Below, piece after piece: positions 42,290 to 50,251 of a stretch of 59,232 nt of DNA. Source of the DNA: Flaviaestuariibacter sp. (lineage in GTDB: Bacteria > Bacteroidota > Bacteroidia > Chitinophagales > Chitinophagaceae). The translations under genes and the position numbers were made by a program. Position 1 is the stretch's first letter. Each line of letters opens with the position of its first letter. Location of the stretch: contig JAOQAI010000018.1 in the NCBI GenBank assembly GCA_025963645.1, positions 1 to 59,232 of the forward strand, written 5' to 3'. The notes below the pieces were generated by a model. The model searched no databases and was not told where the DNA came from. It saw nothing but the letters and a program-made list of their open reading frames with translations.

Positions 42290-42304
42290 ATTTAGGTCAT
42301 TGAT

Positions 42305-42532
42305 TTACAATTGCTTTTTTGGCGGCAACGCAAAGGCAATAGCTTCGTGGTCAAAATGGCCGTTGTGAGAACCATCACAAAAAGGCTTGTTCTTCGAAAG
42401 CCCGCAGCGGCAAATGGAAACGATCTCGCGGCCACCCAGGTCATACGTATTTCCATTGCGATCCACGATCTCAAAGTCACCTTCAATTTTTACAGAACCG
42501 TTATTATTGATCGTAAGTTTTGTTTTTGCCAT
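42305..42532 (-). CDS. CDGSH iron-sulfur domain protein
   Basis: The 75-residue protein binds a redox-active 2Fe-2S cluster through three Cys and one His in CRCGLSKNKPFCDGSH (about residues 41-56). It is of the MitoNEET type with a single CDGSH motif. No membrane anchor is present. The likely role is electron or cluster transfer; the partner is unknown. Confidence 0.95.
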   Translation of the reverse strand: MAKTKLTINNNGSVKIEGDFEIVDRNGNTYDLGGREIVSICRCGLSKNKPFCDGSHNGHFDHEAIAFALPPKKQL

Positions 42533-42584
42533 AGTTTAAAATTATTGCCGCAAAGTAGGAAGAAACAATGGAAGCCGTTCGTAT

Positions 42585-42971
42585 TTAGCGGGCATGGGAA
42601 ATAAGCTGCTGCACAATGCCCTTTACGGAAGAATAGTTGACCGGTTTGTTGATGAGATCAATCTTAGAGGCGCGAAAGCGGGCAATTTCAATAGGATTGC
42701 TGGTAGTGGAGAACATCACCAGTGGAATGTCGCGAAACTGATCTTCGGCACGCAGAATGCGCATCGTGTCCCTGCCATTTAAGGCAGGCATATTAATATC
42801 AAGAATGATAAGGTTGGGTAATGATGTGGCTTTTTCAAGATACTGAATCAACTCCAGGCCATCGTCCAGTGTAACTAATTCGTAATCCGGGATCTCCTGA
42901 AAAGCTTCCTGCAACAGTTCCTTGTCATCAAAATCATCATCAACATAAATAATATACTTCTGGGGTTGCAT
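42585..42971 (-). CDS. Single-domain response regulator (CheY-like receiver)
   Basis: The 128-residue receiver domain has the acidic cluster DDDFDD (about residues 11-16), phospho-acceptor Asp in LIILDINMP (near 57), MFSTTSNP (near 88) and the conserved Lys in LINKPV (near 109). It is a close relative of the product at 38622-39035 (shared LDINMP..NG and MFST motifs). No kinase gene is adjacent. Confidence 0.93.
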   Translation of the reverse strand: MQPQKYIIYVDDDFDDKELLQEAFQEIPDYELVTLDDGLELIQYLEKATSLPNLIILDINMPALNGRDTMRILRAEDQFRDIPLVMFSTTSNPIEIARFRASKIDLINKPVNYSSVKGIVQQLISHAR

Positions 42972-43148
42972 AGGAGAAGCGTTGGAGGTAAGTAAAAATA
43001 ATAAATCAATCTTTAAAACAGCTATCTAATGATATTTATTTTTAATGGATATAAGAGAGGTCTGCGTTATTAAATTGCAGTAAGTAATCGAAACTTATTT
43101 TGCATGCGATCTCATTTATAATTAGTTCTACTTTCTAACCTTTTCTTT

Positions 43149-43535
43149 ATGAACCCTTCTCTTCTATCCATTCAGAAAGCCGCTGAGGGCTTGCTGTTCA
43201 TCAGTGAATCCGAGCATCCTTTTGAAATCATCTCTTTTGATAAACCGGCTGTTTCAATGAAGGATTATTTAAAAATTCGGGCCAATAAAGAAACGGAGGA
43301 AGCAGAAGCACAAACCCTGGATTATTTTTTCCGGAATGTGGTTCGTAATGGAGATGGAAACGAGGCTGGTGAAAAGACGGCAGAAAGGTTTCGGCAACTG
43401 CAAAGCATTTTGCAGCAAACCCTGACAAATATTTGTGTCTATCGTATTGGATCGGTGCAGGTGGATGCCTTTATTGTAGGCGAATTGCCGGATGGCAGCT
43501 ATGCGGAACTGCGAACGCTCCTGATAGAAACATAA
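43149..43535 (+). CDS. NuiA-like nuclease inhibitor
   Basis: The 128-residue cytosolic protein starts LLSIQKAAEGLLFISESEHPFE, which matches the conserved start of the nuclease A inhibitor family (NuiA: AxxGLLFMSESDxPFE). It has the C-terminal strands NICVYRIGSVQVDAFIVGEL and GSYAELRTLLIET. NuiA of Anabaena binds the active site of the non-specific nuclease NucA. The next gene, convergent and 41 bases away, encodes a NucA-type nuclease, strongly suggesting an inhibitor/enzyme pair protecting the producer cell's cytoplasm. Confidence 0.82.
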   Translation: MNPSLLSIQKAAEGLLFISESEHPFEIISFDKPAVSMKDYLKIRANKETEEAEAQTLDYFFRNVVRNGDGNEAGEKTAERFRQLQSILQQTLTNICVYRIGSVQVDAFIVGELPDGSYAELRTLLIET

Positions 43536-43567
43536 AGCAAGCCCGGTTCTTCCGTACTTGCTTTATG
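43531..43567. terminator. Shared bidirectional terminator of the NuiA-like and NucA-like genes
   Basis: CATAAAGCAAG (43531-43541) pairs perfectly with CTTGCTTTATG (43557-43567) around a 15-base loop. It overlaps the stop codon of the inhibitor gene. Confidence 0.82.
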
Positions 43568-43576
43568 TTTTAGCAT

Positions 43577-44473
43577 TTATTGAGTCGGGCCGCTATCTAC
43601 TCTCGATTCGATAACGCTTTGGATAGAGGAGGAAACCGCCGACAGGATATTATAACCTGTCGCGGATTCAATGGCATCTACCGTAGTGCGATAGCCTCCC
43701 CACGATGTAGTCGTATTGATGTTTGGTGTATTGATAGCGATCACACGGCTGCCCGTTGTCACACGGGTTACGTCGTTTGTTCCTTGCGGTAAAACCAGGA
43801 TGACTTTCCAGATGCGGTTGGGTACTGTCACACGTCCGGCATCGATCGTGCTTTTAGTGCCCGCGCTGCCGGTTCCGCCGGTGCCGTAGCTTCCCATGAT
43901 AATGTAAAGCTCATTGCCTTGATTTACCAGGGTGCGGCAATAGTTCTCCAGGTTCGCCCATGTTTGCTGGTTGTTGGTAGGCGCTTGCGGAATCATATTC
44001 GTCATCAGGAAAGTAGCAGAATTGTCCGCAACACTATACGTACGATCGGCGGAAGGACAATTGTGCCCACGATCGAAGCCGCTGCCGCTATAACTGCTGC
44101 TACCTACACGATACCATCCCGAAGGAAGCGAAGCATCGGAGCTGAAGTTGTCCTGTCGCGGAGTGCTGCCTAACCACGTAGGATCTAAATGCCAGCTAAC
44201 CCAGTTAGGTGTGCCGCGATCGCGGTGGTAGGACATGGCAAACTGCGTTTTAGTAAGCAAATAGTTCCAATAGTTAGAAGCGTTGGCAACAGCGCCACTT
44301 GGATTCCCCATGGCCAGGTTTTCACTGGAAGAACGGGCTGCCGGGTTATACTCCGGTGCGGATTGCTGGTCGTGCCAGGCTGTTTTTTGTTGGGCGGTTT
44401 GCTCGGCTACCTCTTTTTTACAGGAAACAAAAACAACGCTTAGCACCAGGCTTAGCACTAAAAATTTTTTCAT
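43577..44473 (-). CDS. Exported DNA/RNA non-specific endonuclease (NucA type), lipoprotein
   Basis: The 298-residue protein has a lipoprotein signal (lipobox VSC at residues 16-18, SCKKE). It carries a beta-beta-alpha-Me nuclease domain with the DRGH motif in SGFDRGHNCPSADR (His near residue 137 as general base) and metal-binding Asn in MIPQAPTNNQQTWANLE (near 162). YHLDPTW-like WHLDPTWLG and the VPNRIWKVILVLP strand also fit NucA/NucG. It degrades both DNA and RNA, probably at the cell surface for nutrient or defence use. The NuiA-like inhibitor is encoded next to it. Confidence 0.94.
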   Translation of the reverse strand: MKKFLVLSLVLSVVFVSCKKEVAEQTAQQKTAWHDQQSAPEYNPAARSSSENLAMGNPSGAVANASNYWNYLLTKTQFAMSYHRDRGTPNWVSWHLDPTWLGSTPRQDNFSSDASLPSGWYRVGSSSYSGSGFDRGHNCPSADRTYSVADNSATFLMTNMIPQAPTNNQQTWANLENYCRTLVNQGNELYIIMGSYGTGGTGSAGTKSTIDAGRVTVPNRIWKVILVLPQGTNDVTRVTTGSRVIAINTPNINTTTSWGGYRTTVDAIESATGYNILSAVSSSIQSVIESRVDSGPTQ

Positions 44474-44747
44474 GGTTTGTGTGGCTTTGATGAAGGTTCA
44501 AAGAAAGCCTAAACGTGTTACGGCTGTATGAACAACCGCGGAATCTTATCCACCGTAATTCTACGTGGGTTGGCTTTAGAAGCCTGTAGTAATCCACATT
44601 CAGAGAAAAACTCAAGCTTTTATGTAGTATCCTTTCTACAAATCAAAAAGATTTACTGCAGCCATTTGATATTTCGATGCCTGTAAATAATTGGCATAAG
44701 GTTAGTTTATTTAGAAAGTAATTATAACCTACTTAAAACACCTAACC

Positions 44748-44921
44748 ATGAACCAGAAGACAGTATCGGCTTTGCCATTCTTACGTTTCTTTATTTCCTC
44801 TTTTTTATTTCTTGCTTTCCTGTTATTCTTCCTTTCTTCCTGTGGCGCTATGCGTGGCATGGGTGAGGGATGCCCTTCGCAAAATATAGCACCAGCAAAA
44901 GCAAGCTACCGCGGCCGCTAA
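44748..44921 (+). CDS. Small lipoprotein, 57 aa
   Basis: Frame from ATG 44748 encodes MNQKTVSALPFLRFFISSF, a long hydrophobic stretch ending in lipobox FLSSC (Cys about 32), then GAMRGMGEGCPSQN and a short basic tail ending RGR. Signal peptide plus lipobox in so short a frame is unlikely by chance. A Gly-rich CG(A)MRGMGEGCP stretch is seen in other small Bacteroidota lipoproteins. Its stop overlaps the stop of the convergent methyltransferase gene by three bases. Confidence 0.65.
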   Translation: MNQKTVSALPFLRFFISSFLFLAFLLFFLSSCGAMRGMGEGCPSQNIAPAKASYRGR

Positions 44922-45694
44922 GGTTTCGCAGCCTCTTTTGAAAAGTGGAGTAACGTGACATCACGATTATTCGGAATAAATTTATCCAAAATAGCAGTTA
45001 CAGGAAGTGCCAATTGCTCTAAGCGTATCGACAATTTGGATAATGGCTCTCCTTCTTTCCGGGGTTTTGAATTGAAAACTTTGCGGATAGCACCACAGGC
45101 GTAATAGCTTGCATAAATAGGAAGCGGCTTGCTTTGTACTAAATGGAATCCGTGCTTATATAAAAGAGCGGCGTAATAGCTTACCGGTCTGCCTAGGTTG
45201 CTTTCATGCCCTTTAATAGATCTTTCAATTCTTTCGAACAGGTAAATCTCACTATTGGAAACCCTTCCGATTTCAGCTATCAGTGAGTTAAGTACATTTT
45301 CATCCGTGATATGTTGAAGTACAGTAGAGGTAAATACAATATTGAATGCACCATCATCAAAGGGAAGTTTGCTGCCGTTAATTTTAAAAAGGTCTATATC
45401 TTTTCCGGCAAGGAAATTTTTGGCAAGTGAAATCATGCTGCCGGAGATATCCACTCCCGTGATCTTGCGGCAACCTTTTGCATGAATATAATGGAGATTT
45501 CCACCTGGCCCAGACCCAATTTCCAAAACAGTTTTATTTTTAAAGTTCAGCCCATCTAGCACCTTTAAAAACTGCTTTCTTTTATAACGATAGTACGGTT
45601 CATCATCGCCGGCAATAAGATTGCCTTCTTTTCTATTTTCAATGTTTTGTGCTACCTCGTCCCAATACATTTCGGGATGATAAGAATCTGCCAT
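44918..45694 (-). CDS. Class I SAM-dependent methyltransferase
   Basis: The 258-residue protein has the Rossmann AdoMet site VLEIGSGPGGNLHYIH (about residues 56-71), GVDISGSMISLAKNFL (about 79-94), acidic LPFDDGAFNIVFTSTVLQHI (about 110-129) typical of Methyltransf_11/25. An N-terminal segment (MYWDEVAQNIENRKEGN) is seen in small-molecule methyltransferases. Substrate not predictable; not linked to an operon. Confidence 0.88.
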   Translation of the reverse strand: MADSYHPEMYWDEVAQNIENRKEGNLIAGDDEPYYRYKRKQFLKVLDGLNFKNKTVLEIGSGPGGNLHYIHAKGCRKITGVDISGSMISLAKNFLAGKDIDLFKINGSKLPFDDGAFNIVFTSTVLQHITDENVLNSLIAEIGRVSNSEIYLFERIERSIKGHESNLGRPVSYYAALLYKHGFHLVQSKPLPIYASYYACGAIRKVFNSKPRKEGEPLSKLSIRLEQLALPVTAILDKFIPNNRDVTLLHFSKEAAKP

Positions 45695-45767
45695 TGCTCA
45701 AATGTCTGTAAAATTGAGGATTACCTAAAATTGATTATAATTTTTGTTATGTCGCCTTTGCAAAGCT

Positions 45768-45775
45768 TACTTTTG
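45768..45775 (+). promoter_or_regulatory. Putative promoter (TACTTTTG with upstream TTTG)
   Basis: TACTTTTG matches TAnnTTTG exactly, and a TTTG at 45743-45746 lies 21 bases upstream, close to the Bacteroidota -33/-7 spacing. It is 17 bases before the ATG at 45792. Confidence 0.55.
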
Positions 45776-45791
45776 ATTTCTTGCATTGCTT

Positions 45792-46418
45792 ATGACCGCT
45801 ACACTGATCGGGTACCTTGCCTCCCTGCTTCTGGCGCTTTCGCTGATTGTTACCAATGAACTGCGCTTTCGCTGGTTCAACCTTTTCGGCTGCATCGCTT
45901 TTATTATTTATGGAATATGGATTGGGGCTTTCCCGGTCCTTCTCACCAATGCCATGTTATTCCTTATTAACCTGTTTTACCTGGTAAAGATCTACCAGAC
46001 TAAAGAAGCATTTGACCTTGTGGCAATAGACCCAAACAGCGAGATCGTTGCTAAATTTTTAGCCTTTCACAAGAAAGATATGGCGACTTTCTTTCCGCAA
46101 TTTGACGTAAAAGCAGCCTCGCCTGTGTGCTTTATCGTGTTGCGCAATATGGCAATAGCCAATGTCTTTATTGCTGATAAAGGAGCCGATGGGACGGCAA
46201 CGGTGCTGCTGGATTATACCACACCAAAGTACCGCGATTACAAAGCCGCTACTTATATTTTTGAACAAGAGCGCCAACGCCTTCATGCCGCCGGTATTGA
46301 CAAATTGGTGTATACACAGCCTGTGCATCCAAAGCATGCCGCTTTCTTGCGCAATATCGGTTTCCGCGAAGAGCAGGCGGCCGGGCAAACCCGTTACACC
46401 AAGGCCCTGATGGCTTAA
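45792..46418 (+). CDS. YgjV-like membrane domain fused to a GNAT-like domain
   Basis: Starting at ATG 45792 (MTATLIGYLASLLLALSLIV) the protein is 208 residues. The first 80 form three hydrophobic segments like the YgjV/inner-membrane family (FRWFNLFGCIAFIIYGIWIG, FPVLLTNAMLFLINLFYLVK). The rest is soluble; VCFIVLRNMAIANVFIADK and YTQPVHPKHAAFLRNIGFRE resemble an acetyltransferase-like beta/alpha fold (the HxxFLxxxGF end is common in GNATs), though acetyl-CoA residues are not clear. Function unknown. Confidence 0.7.
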   Translation: MTATLIGYLASLLLALSLIVTNELRFRWFNLFGCIAFIIYGIWIGAFPVLLTNAMLFLINLFYLVKIYQTKEAFDLVAIDPNSEIVAKFLAFHKKDMATFFPQFDVKAASPVCFIVLRNMAIANVFIADKGADGTATVLLDYTTPKYRDYKAATYIFEQERQRLHAAGIDKLVYTQPVHPKHAAFLRNIGFREEQAAGQTRYTKALMA

Positions 46419-46434
46419 CCGCAAAAGCGGCCCC

Positions 46435-46442
46435 TATCTTTG
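46435..46442 (+). promoter_or_regulatory. Putative -7 box (TATCTTTG) of the ankyrin gene
   Basis: Exact TAnnTTTG match 19 bases before the ATG at 46462. Confidence 0.52.
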
Positions 46443-46461
46443 TCCTTCAATTTTTCCAACA

Positions 46462-46959
46462 ATGGATTCAAAGGAAATGGGATACTTCATGGATGCCTGT
46501 CGCCGTGGAGACGAAGGAGATGTGGTTAAGATGTGCGAGCTTTTCCCGGAGCTAATCAATGAACAGGATTCCAAAGGTTTCAGCCCGCTTATCATTGCGG
46601 TTTATAATAATCAATTGCCGGTTGTATCTGTTTTACTGCAGAATGGCGCTGAGGTGAATGCGCAGGACCGCTCGGGCAATACGGCGCTGATGGGCGCTTG
46701 TTTTAAAGGTTATAAAGAAGCCGCTGAATTATTGGTGAACAATGGCGCCGATGTAAACCTGTTGAACGGGCAAAACGCTCCGGCCCTTACGTTTGCCGCT
46801 ACCTTTGGACAAATAGAAATTGCAAAGCTGCTTTTGGAGCACGGCGCTGACATTACGGTAAATGACTCAAGAGGAAAAACGCCGCTGGGACATGCTATTC
46901 TACAGGAAAATGAAGGGATGATCAGCCTTTTGCAGCAGTATAATAAAGCAAGCGGATAA
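46462..46959 (+). CDS. Ankyrin-repeat protein
   Basis: The 165-residue cytosolic protein has four to five ankyrin repeats, with consensus residues in KGFSPLIIAVYNNQLPVVSVL (as GFSPLIIAVYNNQLPVV), SGNTALMGACFKGYKEAAELL, NAPALTFAATFGQIEIAKLL and RGKTPLGHAILQENEGMISL, each followed by an NGA-[DE]-type loop. Such proteins mediate protein contact. The target is unknown, and no enzyme partner is adjacent. Confidence 0.92.
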   Translation: MDSKEMGYFMDACRRGDEGDVVKMCELFPELINEQDSKGFSPLIIAVYNNQLPVVSVLLQNGAEVNAQDRSGNTALMGACFKGYKEAAELLVNNGADVNLLNGQNAPALTFAATFGQIEIAKLLLEHGADITVNDSRGKTPLGHAILQENEGMISLLQQYNKASG

Positions 46960-47069
46960 TAGCTTTACACCAACATTTTATACGCCTTATTCAAGAATCT
47001 AGTCGGCTTTTAAGTTTGCGGTCAAGCAATGTTTCATAAAGTACAGAAGGGGAGCAAAGAATTTTTTAG

Positions 47070-47276
47070 TTACAGCGGCAGCACCGGTCCATAATGCAGG
47101 TTTTCGCCAAAGCTTTTTTTGTTAGGATATAAAATATCCGTAGCGGTTTCGTAGCCTTCTTCTGAAACGGCTTCTTCCATGCCGGTCTCAGTTATGTCAT
47201 TTACAGATTTCAGAAAATGCCGCACTAAGGCTATTATCGTGACTCCTATGGCAAGTTTTACAATCGTTCTCATCAC
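47070..47276 (-). CDS. Hypothetical small membrane-anchored protein, 68 aa
   Basis: The N-terminus MMRTIVKLAIGVTIIALVRHFL is a single membrane anchor, followed by an acidic region and a Tyr/Pro-rich end (YPNKKSFGENLHYGPVLPL). No family recognised. It lies between the ankyrin gene (convergent) and another minus-strand hypothetical gene 58 bases upstream. A second ATG directly follows the first, so the start is 47276 or 47273. Confidence 0.55.
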   Translation of the reverse strand: MMRTIVKLAIGVTIIALVRHFLKSVNDITETGMEEAVSEEGYETATDILYPNKKSFGENLHYGPVLPL

Positions 47277-47334
47277 TGGCTCCTTTTTGTTCTAATCATC
47301 ATAAGACAGCAAAGCATATACCACGGGTAGCCAG

Positions 47335-47760
47335 CTATTTCAAAGCACTATGAAAGCGTTTCAGATCGGTAAGGTCCGCTGCTGAAAGAACTTCATTGTT
47401 TTCGTATTTTGATTGCAGAAAAAGTACGCGTTTGTGCTCCGGGTAACGGGATAAAATGGCTGTTATCAACTCCCCGGCGGCTTCGTCTTTTTGATAAAGG
47501 GGCGTATTCTCGGGCATTTCCGACTTGGTGCGGTTCGGCATTTTTTTGATGAGCGCTTCCAGCGTTGCCAGTTTTGCCGGGGCGATGCTGCCGGCGTCAA
47601 TAGCTTTTCCTAATAAACCCTGCAGTTGCTTTTTGCTGAGACTGCCGCGCTGTAAATATTGCTTATAAAGACTGATGATAAAGGTAGAAACAGGATAGGC
47701 CTGGATACAGTCTTCCAGCACCTCGTTCACAATATCGATCTTAGGGGTTCTTTTTTCCAT
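47335..47760 (-). CDS. Hypothetical protein, 141 aa
   Basis: No family recognised. The chain is almost all helical, with segments IVNEVLEDCIQAYPVSTFII, KKQLQGLLGKAIDAGSIAPAK and LITAILSRYPEHKRVLFLQSKY. It has no signal peptide. The layout resembles a small helical-repeat protein. The gap to the plus-strand gene at 47897 is 136 bases of A/T-rich sequence. Confidence 0.6.
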   Translation of the reverse strand: MEKRTPKIDIVNEVLEDCIQAYPVSTFIISLYKQYLQRGSLSKKQLQGLLGKAIDAGSIAPAKLATLEALIKKMPNRTKSEMPENTPLYQKDEAAGELITAILSRYPEHKRVLFLQSKYENNEVLSAADLTDLKRFHSALK

Positions 47761-47896
47761 TATTCTTTAAGCTTTCAGATGTCTCATTAGTAACCGGTAT
47801 AGATTTTTAAGGAATATCCTTTGTTATACCATAAATTTTACTAATAATTCTGTTTTTAACTTTTATGTAAAACACAATCCTGTACCTTTCGGCGCT

Positions 47897-48169
47897 ATGA
47901 CAGTAGAACAAATAGAGAACTGGTTGAATAAGGAACCCGTTCCAAAAGACAAGATAATTCGTTTCGAATTGAAAAAGCGCAACCCCGTTCGTGGGCTGAT
48001 AGTAGAAGGCCGCGATTATAACGATTTGAAAGCCAAGAACTTTTGGCGCATCGTAACGCAAACGAGATTAGCAGACTACCAGAAGACAAAGGACATCAAC
48101 TTAGCCCGCATCTTCAGTGGTTCCGATTTTGCCAAGCTTTCGTTCGTGCCCAATAAGGCAGAAGAATAA
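47897..48169 (+). CDS. Conserved small protein, 90 aa
   Basis: Cytosolic protein starting MTVEQIENWLNKEPVPKDKI, with FELKKRNPVRGLIVEGRDYN and DLKAKNFWRIVTQTR as compact, probably folded segments. I recall no named family. A near-consensus box (TACCTTTC) sits 11-18 bases before the ATG. It is convergent with the cold-shock gene across a terminator. Confidence 0.65.
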   Translation: MTVEQIENWLNKEPVPKDKIIRFELKKRNPVRGLIVEGRDYNDLKAKNFWRIVTQTRLADYQKTKDINLARIFSGSDFAKLSFVPNKAEE

Positions 48170-48255
48170 TTGTAGCCCACTTTTAAAACATATTGGCTTG
48201 CCCATCTCAGCGGCAAGCAGCCTATTGTGTGCCTTATTCTAAGGCAACCAGGCAA

Positions 48256-48284
48256 GAAAAAAGCAGGTAAAACCTGCTTTTTTC
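48256..48284. terminator. Bidirectional terminator next to the cold-shock gene
   Basis: GAAAAAAGCAGGT, loop AAA, ACCTGCTTTTTTC is a perfect 13-base stem between convergent genes. Confidence 0.9.
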
Positions 48285-48286
48285 TT

Positions 48287-48739
48287 TTATAATGCTTTCT
48301 TCACGTTGACGGCGTTAGGTCCTTTTGGTCCCATCTCCACCTCGAAGCTTACTTTGTTGTTTTCCACCACTCTTTCCAGCAGTTGGTTAACATGCACAAA
48401 CACGCTTTCGCCGGTTTGCAGGTCTTTGATAAAGCCAAAGCCTTTGCCTTCATTAAAGAAGCTAACGATACCCGTACGGATGGGGTCTTCTTCGCCGACC
48501 TCGTATTTAGGTACACCTATCTCAATATCTTCAACGTTGATCGTTCTTCTTTTTGAGGGATCGGGAGGAGTAGAGGAAATATTGCCATTCTCATCAATGT
48601 AAGCCATCATCTCGTCAAGCGACTTGCCTTTTTTCGCATTGGCTTTACGCTCTTCCATTTTCTCGGCTTTTTCCTGGCGTTGTTTTGCCCGTTGTTTTTC
48701 TTTTTCCTTCTTATTAAATGTTTGTCCCGATTTTGCCAT
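48287..48739 (-). CDS. Cold-shock domain protein with basic N-terminal extension
   Basis: The 150-residue protein ends in a cold-shock domain (about residues 87-150) with RNP1 KGFGFI (in EGKGFGFIKDL) and RNP2-like VFVHVNQL, which bind single-stranded RNA/DNA. The N-terminal half is very rich in Lys, Arg, Glu and Gln (KKEKEKQRAKQRQEKAEK), a likely helical nucleic-acid-binding arm. This long form is common in Bacteroidota. The stop lies just past the terminator hairpin. Confidence 0.93.
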   Translation of the reverse strand: MAKSGQTFNKKEKEKQRAKQRQEKAEKMEERKANAKKGKSLDEMMAYIDENGNISSTPPDPSKRRTINVEDIEIGVPKYEVGEEDPIRTGIVSFFNEGKGFGFIKDLQTGESVFVHVNQLLERVVENNKVSFEVEMGPKGPNAVNVKKAL

Positions 48740-48855
48740 ATTTACTATTAATTGCTTTTAGACCTTAAAGGTCGGCTTTTTTATTGGTGAAGCGCCATTT
48801 CTGTTGAGACCTAACAAATAATTAGGCTGGATACTCTTGCTGACTGTAACACAAC

Positions 48856-49044
48856 CTATTCGTTATCTAATTGGTGCATTTCTTCCGTATCGGTCTTATC
48901 CCCTTCACCGGTTTTATCTCCAACAGTTTCAGTGGGGTTGATCGTAGACAGATCAACTTTACCACCATCACCGCCGCCAGTTTGTGGCGCAGCAGCGGAT
49001 TGTGTATTCTCCGCTTTATCCTGGGCTTGGTTCTCTGGTTTCAT
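48856..49044 (-). CDS. Small acidic disordered protein, 62 aa
   Basis: Composed almost wholly of polar residues (MKPENQAQDKAENTQSAAAP, then GGGDGGKVDLSTINPTET and acidic end). No fold or family is evident. The composition resembles small stress-related disordered proteins found in Bacteroidota. It has an ATG start with reasonable spacing to flanking genes, and the opposite-strand frame here is less protein-like. Confidence 0.5.
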   Translation of the reverse strand: MKPENQAQDKAENTQSAAAPQTGGGDGGKVDLSTINPTETVGDKTGEGDKTDTEEMHQLDNE

Positions 49045-49081
49045 TGTGCTGTTTTAGAAAACAGCGCAAAGGTTGTACCAG

Positions 49082-49657
49082 CTAAGAGAGGCAGGCTTTT
49101 AAAAGCGCTTGCATGTGCGCCAGGCCTTTTTTCCTGGCAAAAGCAATATTCCGTTCGGGGATGCCTTCGGGATCGGGGTAGCGTTCCAACGCTTTTTCCA
49201 CGCTGTCTTCGCGGAGCAGTTGCAGCATTGGGTAAGGCGACCGGTTGGTATAGTTGCCGGGATCGTGCAGGGGTGCACCGCCAAACTGGTAAGCCGGGTG
49301 AAAAGATGCTATTTGGTATATGCCTTCATACCTTTCTTTTTTTAGCGCCCGTTCAGCAAAATGCAACAGGTCTAAGTATGCTTCAAACTTTTGAAAGGCA
49401 GCCGGGAAAATAAGTAAAGTGGTTTCAATAGAAGGCTCGCTATCTAACTTCTTACACTCTTCAATGAAAGCCTGCACTGCCATCTTCCGGTCAGTGGTGC
49501 GCTCTACCCGGTAATGAACGGTGCCCTTCTTTACTTCTTTGGCCGCGAAAGGACAAAAGTTGCAGCCTATCACTACATCATTGATCCATTTTTGTGTTTG
49601 CCGGATGATTTCTTCGGGGTTGAGCATGCGCCACCAGGTTTCTTCTACTTCAATCAA
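49082..49657 (-). CDS. DUF1415 family protein
   Basis: The 191-residue cytosolic protein has the DUF1415 signatures TQKWINDVVIGCNFCPFAAKE (as NDVVIGCNFCPFA), VHYRVERTTD, ETTLLIFPAAFQKFEAYLDLL and YQIASFHPAYQFGG, with a C-terminal RSPYPMLQLLREDSV. Function is not known; the paired Cys and His could bind metal. Its start overlaps the stop of the MazF-like gene by eight bases, so all three genes 50187-49082 may be one transcript. Confidence 0.88.
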   Translation of the reverse strand: MIEVEETWWRMLNPEEIIRQTQKWINDVVIGCNFCPFAAKEVKKGTVHYRVERTTDRKMAVQAFIEECKKLDSEPSIETTLLIFPAAFQKFEAYLDLLHFAERALKKERYEGIYQIASFHPAYQFGGAPLHDPGNYTNRSPYPMLQLLREDSVEKALERYPDPEGIPERNIAFARKKGLAHMQALLKACLS

Positions 49658-49991
49658 TAGTTAATACTAAAGCCATTGCCCTTCTTATTTTTTCCATTAC
49701 TTCATCCCCGGCAAGCCCTATTTTTTTACTTAACCTTTCTTCTGCCACAGACCGGATTTGAAAACAATCAGCGGAAGAATCTTTACTTAACTTATTGCTG
49801 GCATCAGGGATCAGCATTACCATCCAGGGAGCGACTTCATAACTACCTTTCCAGTCGGTTAAGGGAACAATGATCTTTAAAGGAAGTTTACCTAATGTAT
49901 TGTCGTTGACAATAATAGCAGGTCTTGTCTTTTTGATTTCTGCGCCTACCGTTGGATCAAGATTGATCAGCCATATTTCACCTTGCTTCAT
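49650..49991 (-). CDS. MazF/PemK-family toxin
   Basis: Sequence-specific endoribonuclease toxin type. The 113-residue protein has GEIWLINLDPTVGAEIKKTRPAIIV (as GEIWLINLDPTVG and KKTRPAIIVN) with the catalytic Arg, and DCFQIRSVAEERLSKKIG with the conserved Ser/Thr-containing strand region. The N-terminal overlap of 14 bases with the preceding antitoxin-like frame is the usual toxin-antitoxin arrangement. It may cleave mRNA at short motifs. Confidence 0.9.
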   Translation of the reverse strand: MKQGEIWLINLDPTVGAEIKKTRPAIIVNDNTLGKLPLKIIVPLTDWKGSYEVAPWMVMLIPDASNKLSKDSSADCFQIRSVAEERLSKKIGLAGDEVMEKIRRAMALVLTID

Positions 49992-50187
49992 AAAAAGTGG
50001 CAGCGTCTAGTTTAGTGAAAATGGTTAGTTCTTTATCGGTTTTATAATCATTATACAAACTCTCCACGGCCTCACTAAGTGTATGAGCATTGCCCTGCCG
50101 TATCGTTTTGAGCGTTTTCTCGACTACCAATAAACGCTCAGTGAGTGGGAGTTTATTCAATTCTTTAAGGATAGCTGCCGTTGTCAT
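49978..50187 (-). CDS. Antitoxin of the MazF-type module
   Basis: The 69-residue protein MTTAAILKELNKLPLTERLL and then VVEKTLKTIRQGN resembles small addiction-module antitoxins with an N-terminal helical region and an extended, acidic-to-aromatic C-terminus (KELTIFTKLDAATFYEAR) that would wrap the toxin. It precedes and overlaps the MazF-like gene by 14 bases. A DNA-binding function for autoregulation is expected but no AbrB-type signature is clear. Confidence 0.78.
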   Translation of the reverse strand: MTTAAILKELNKLPLTERLLVVEKTLKTIRQGNAHTLSEAVESLYNDYKTDKELTIFTKLDAATFYEAR

Positions 50188-50251
50188 GCTATAAAATTAC
50201 AAAATAAAAAGGCCTTCGTGGCGGGTTTAGCGTTTTCTGCGGGAACTATAT

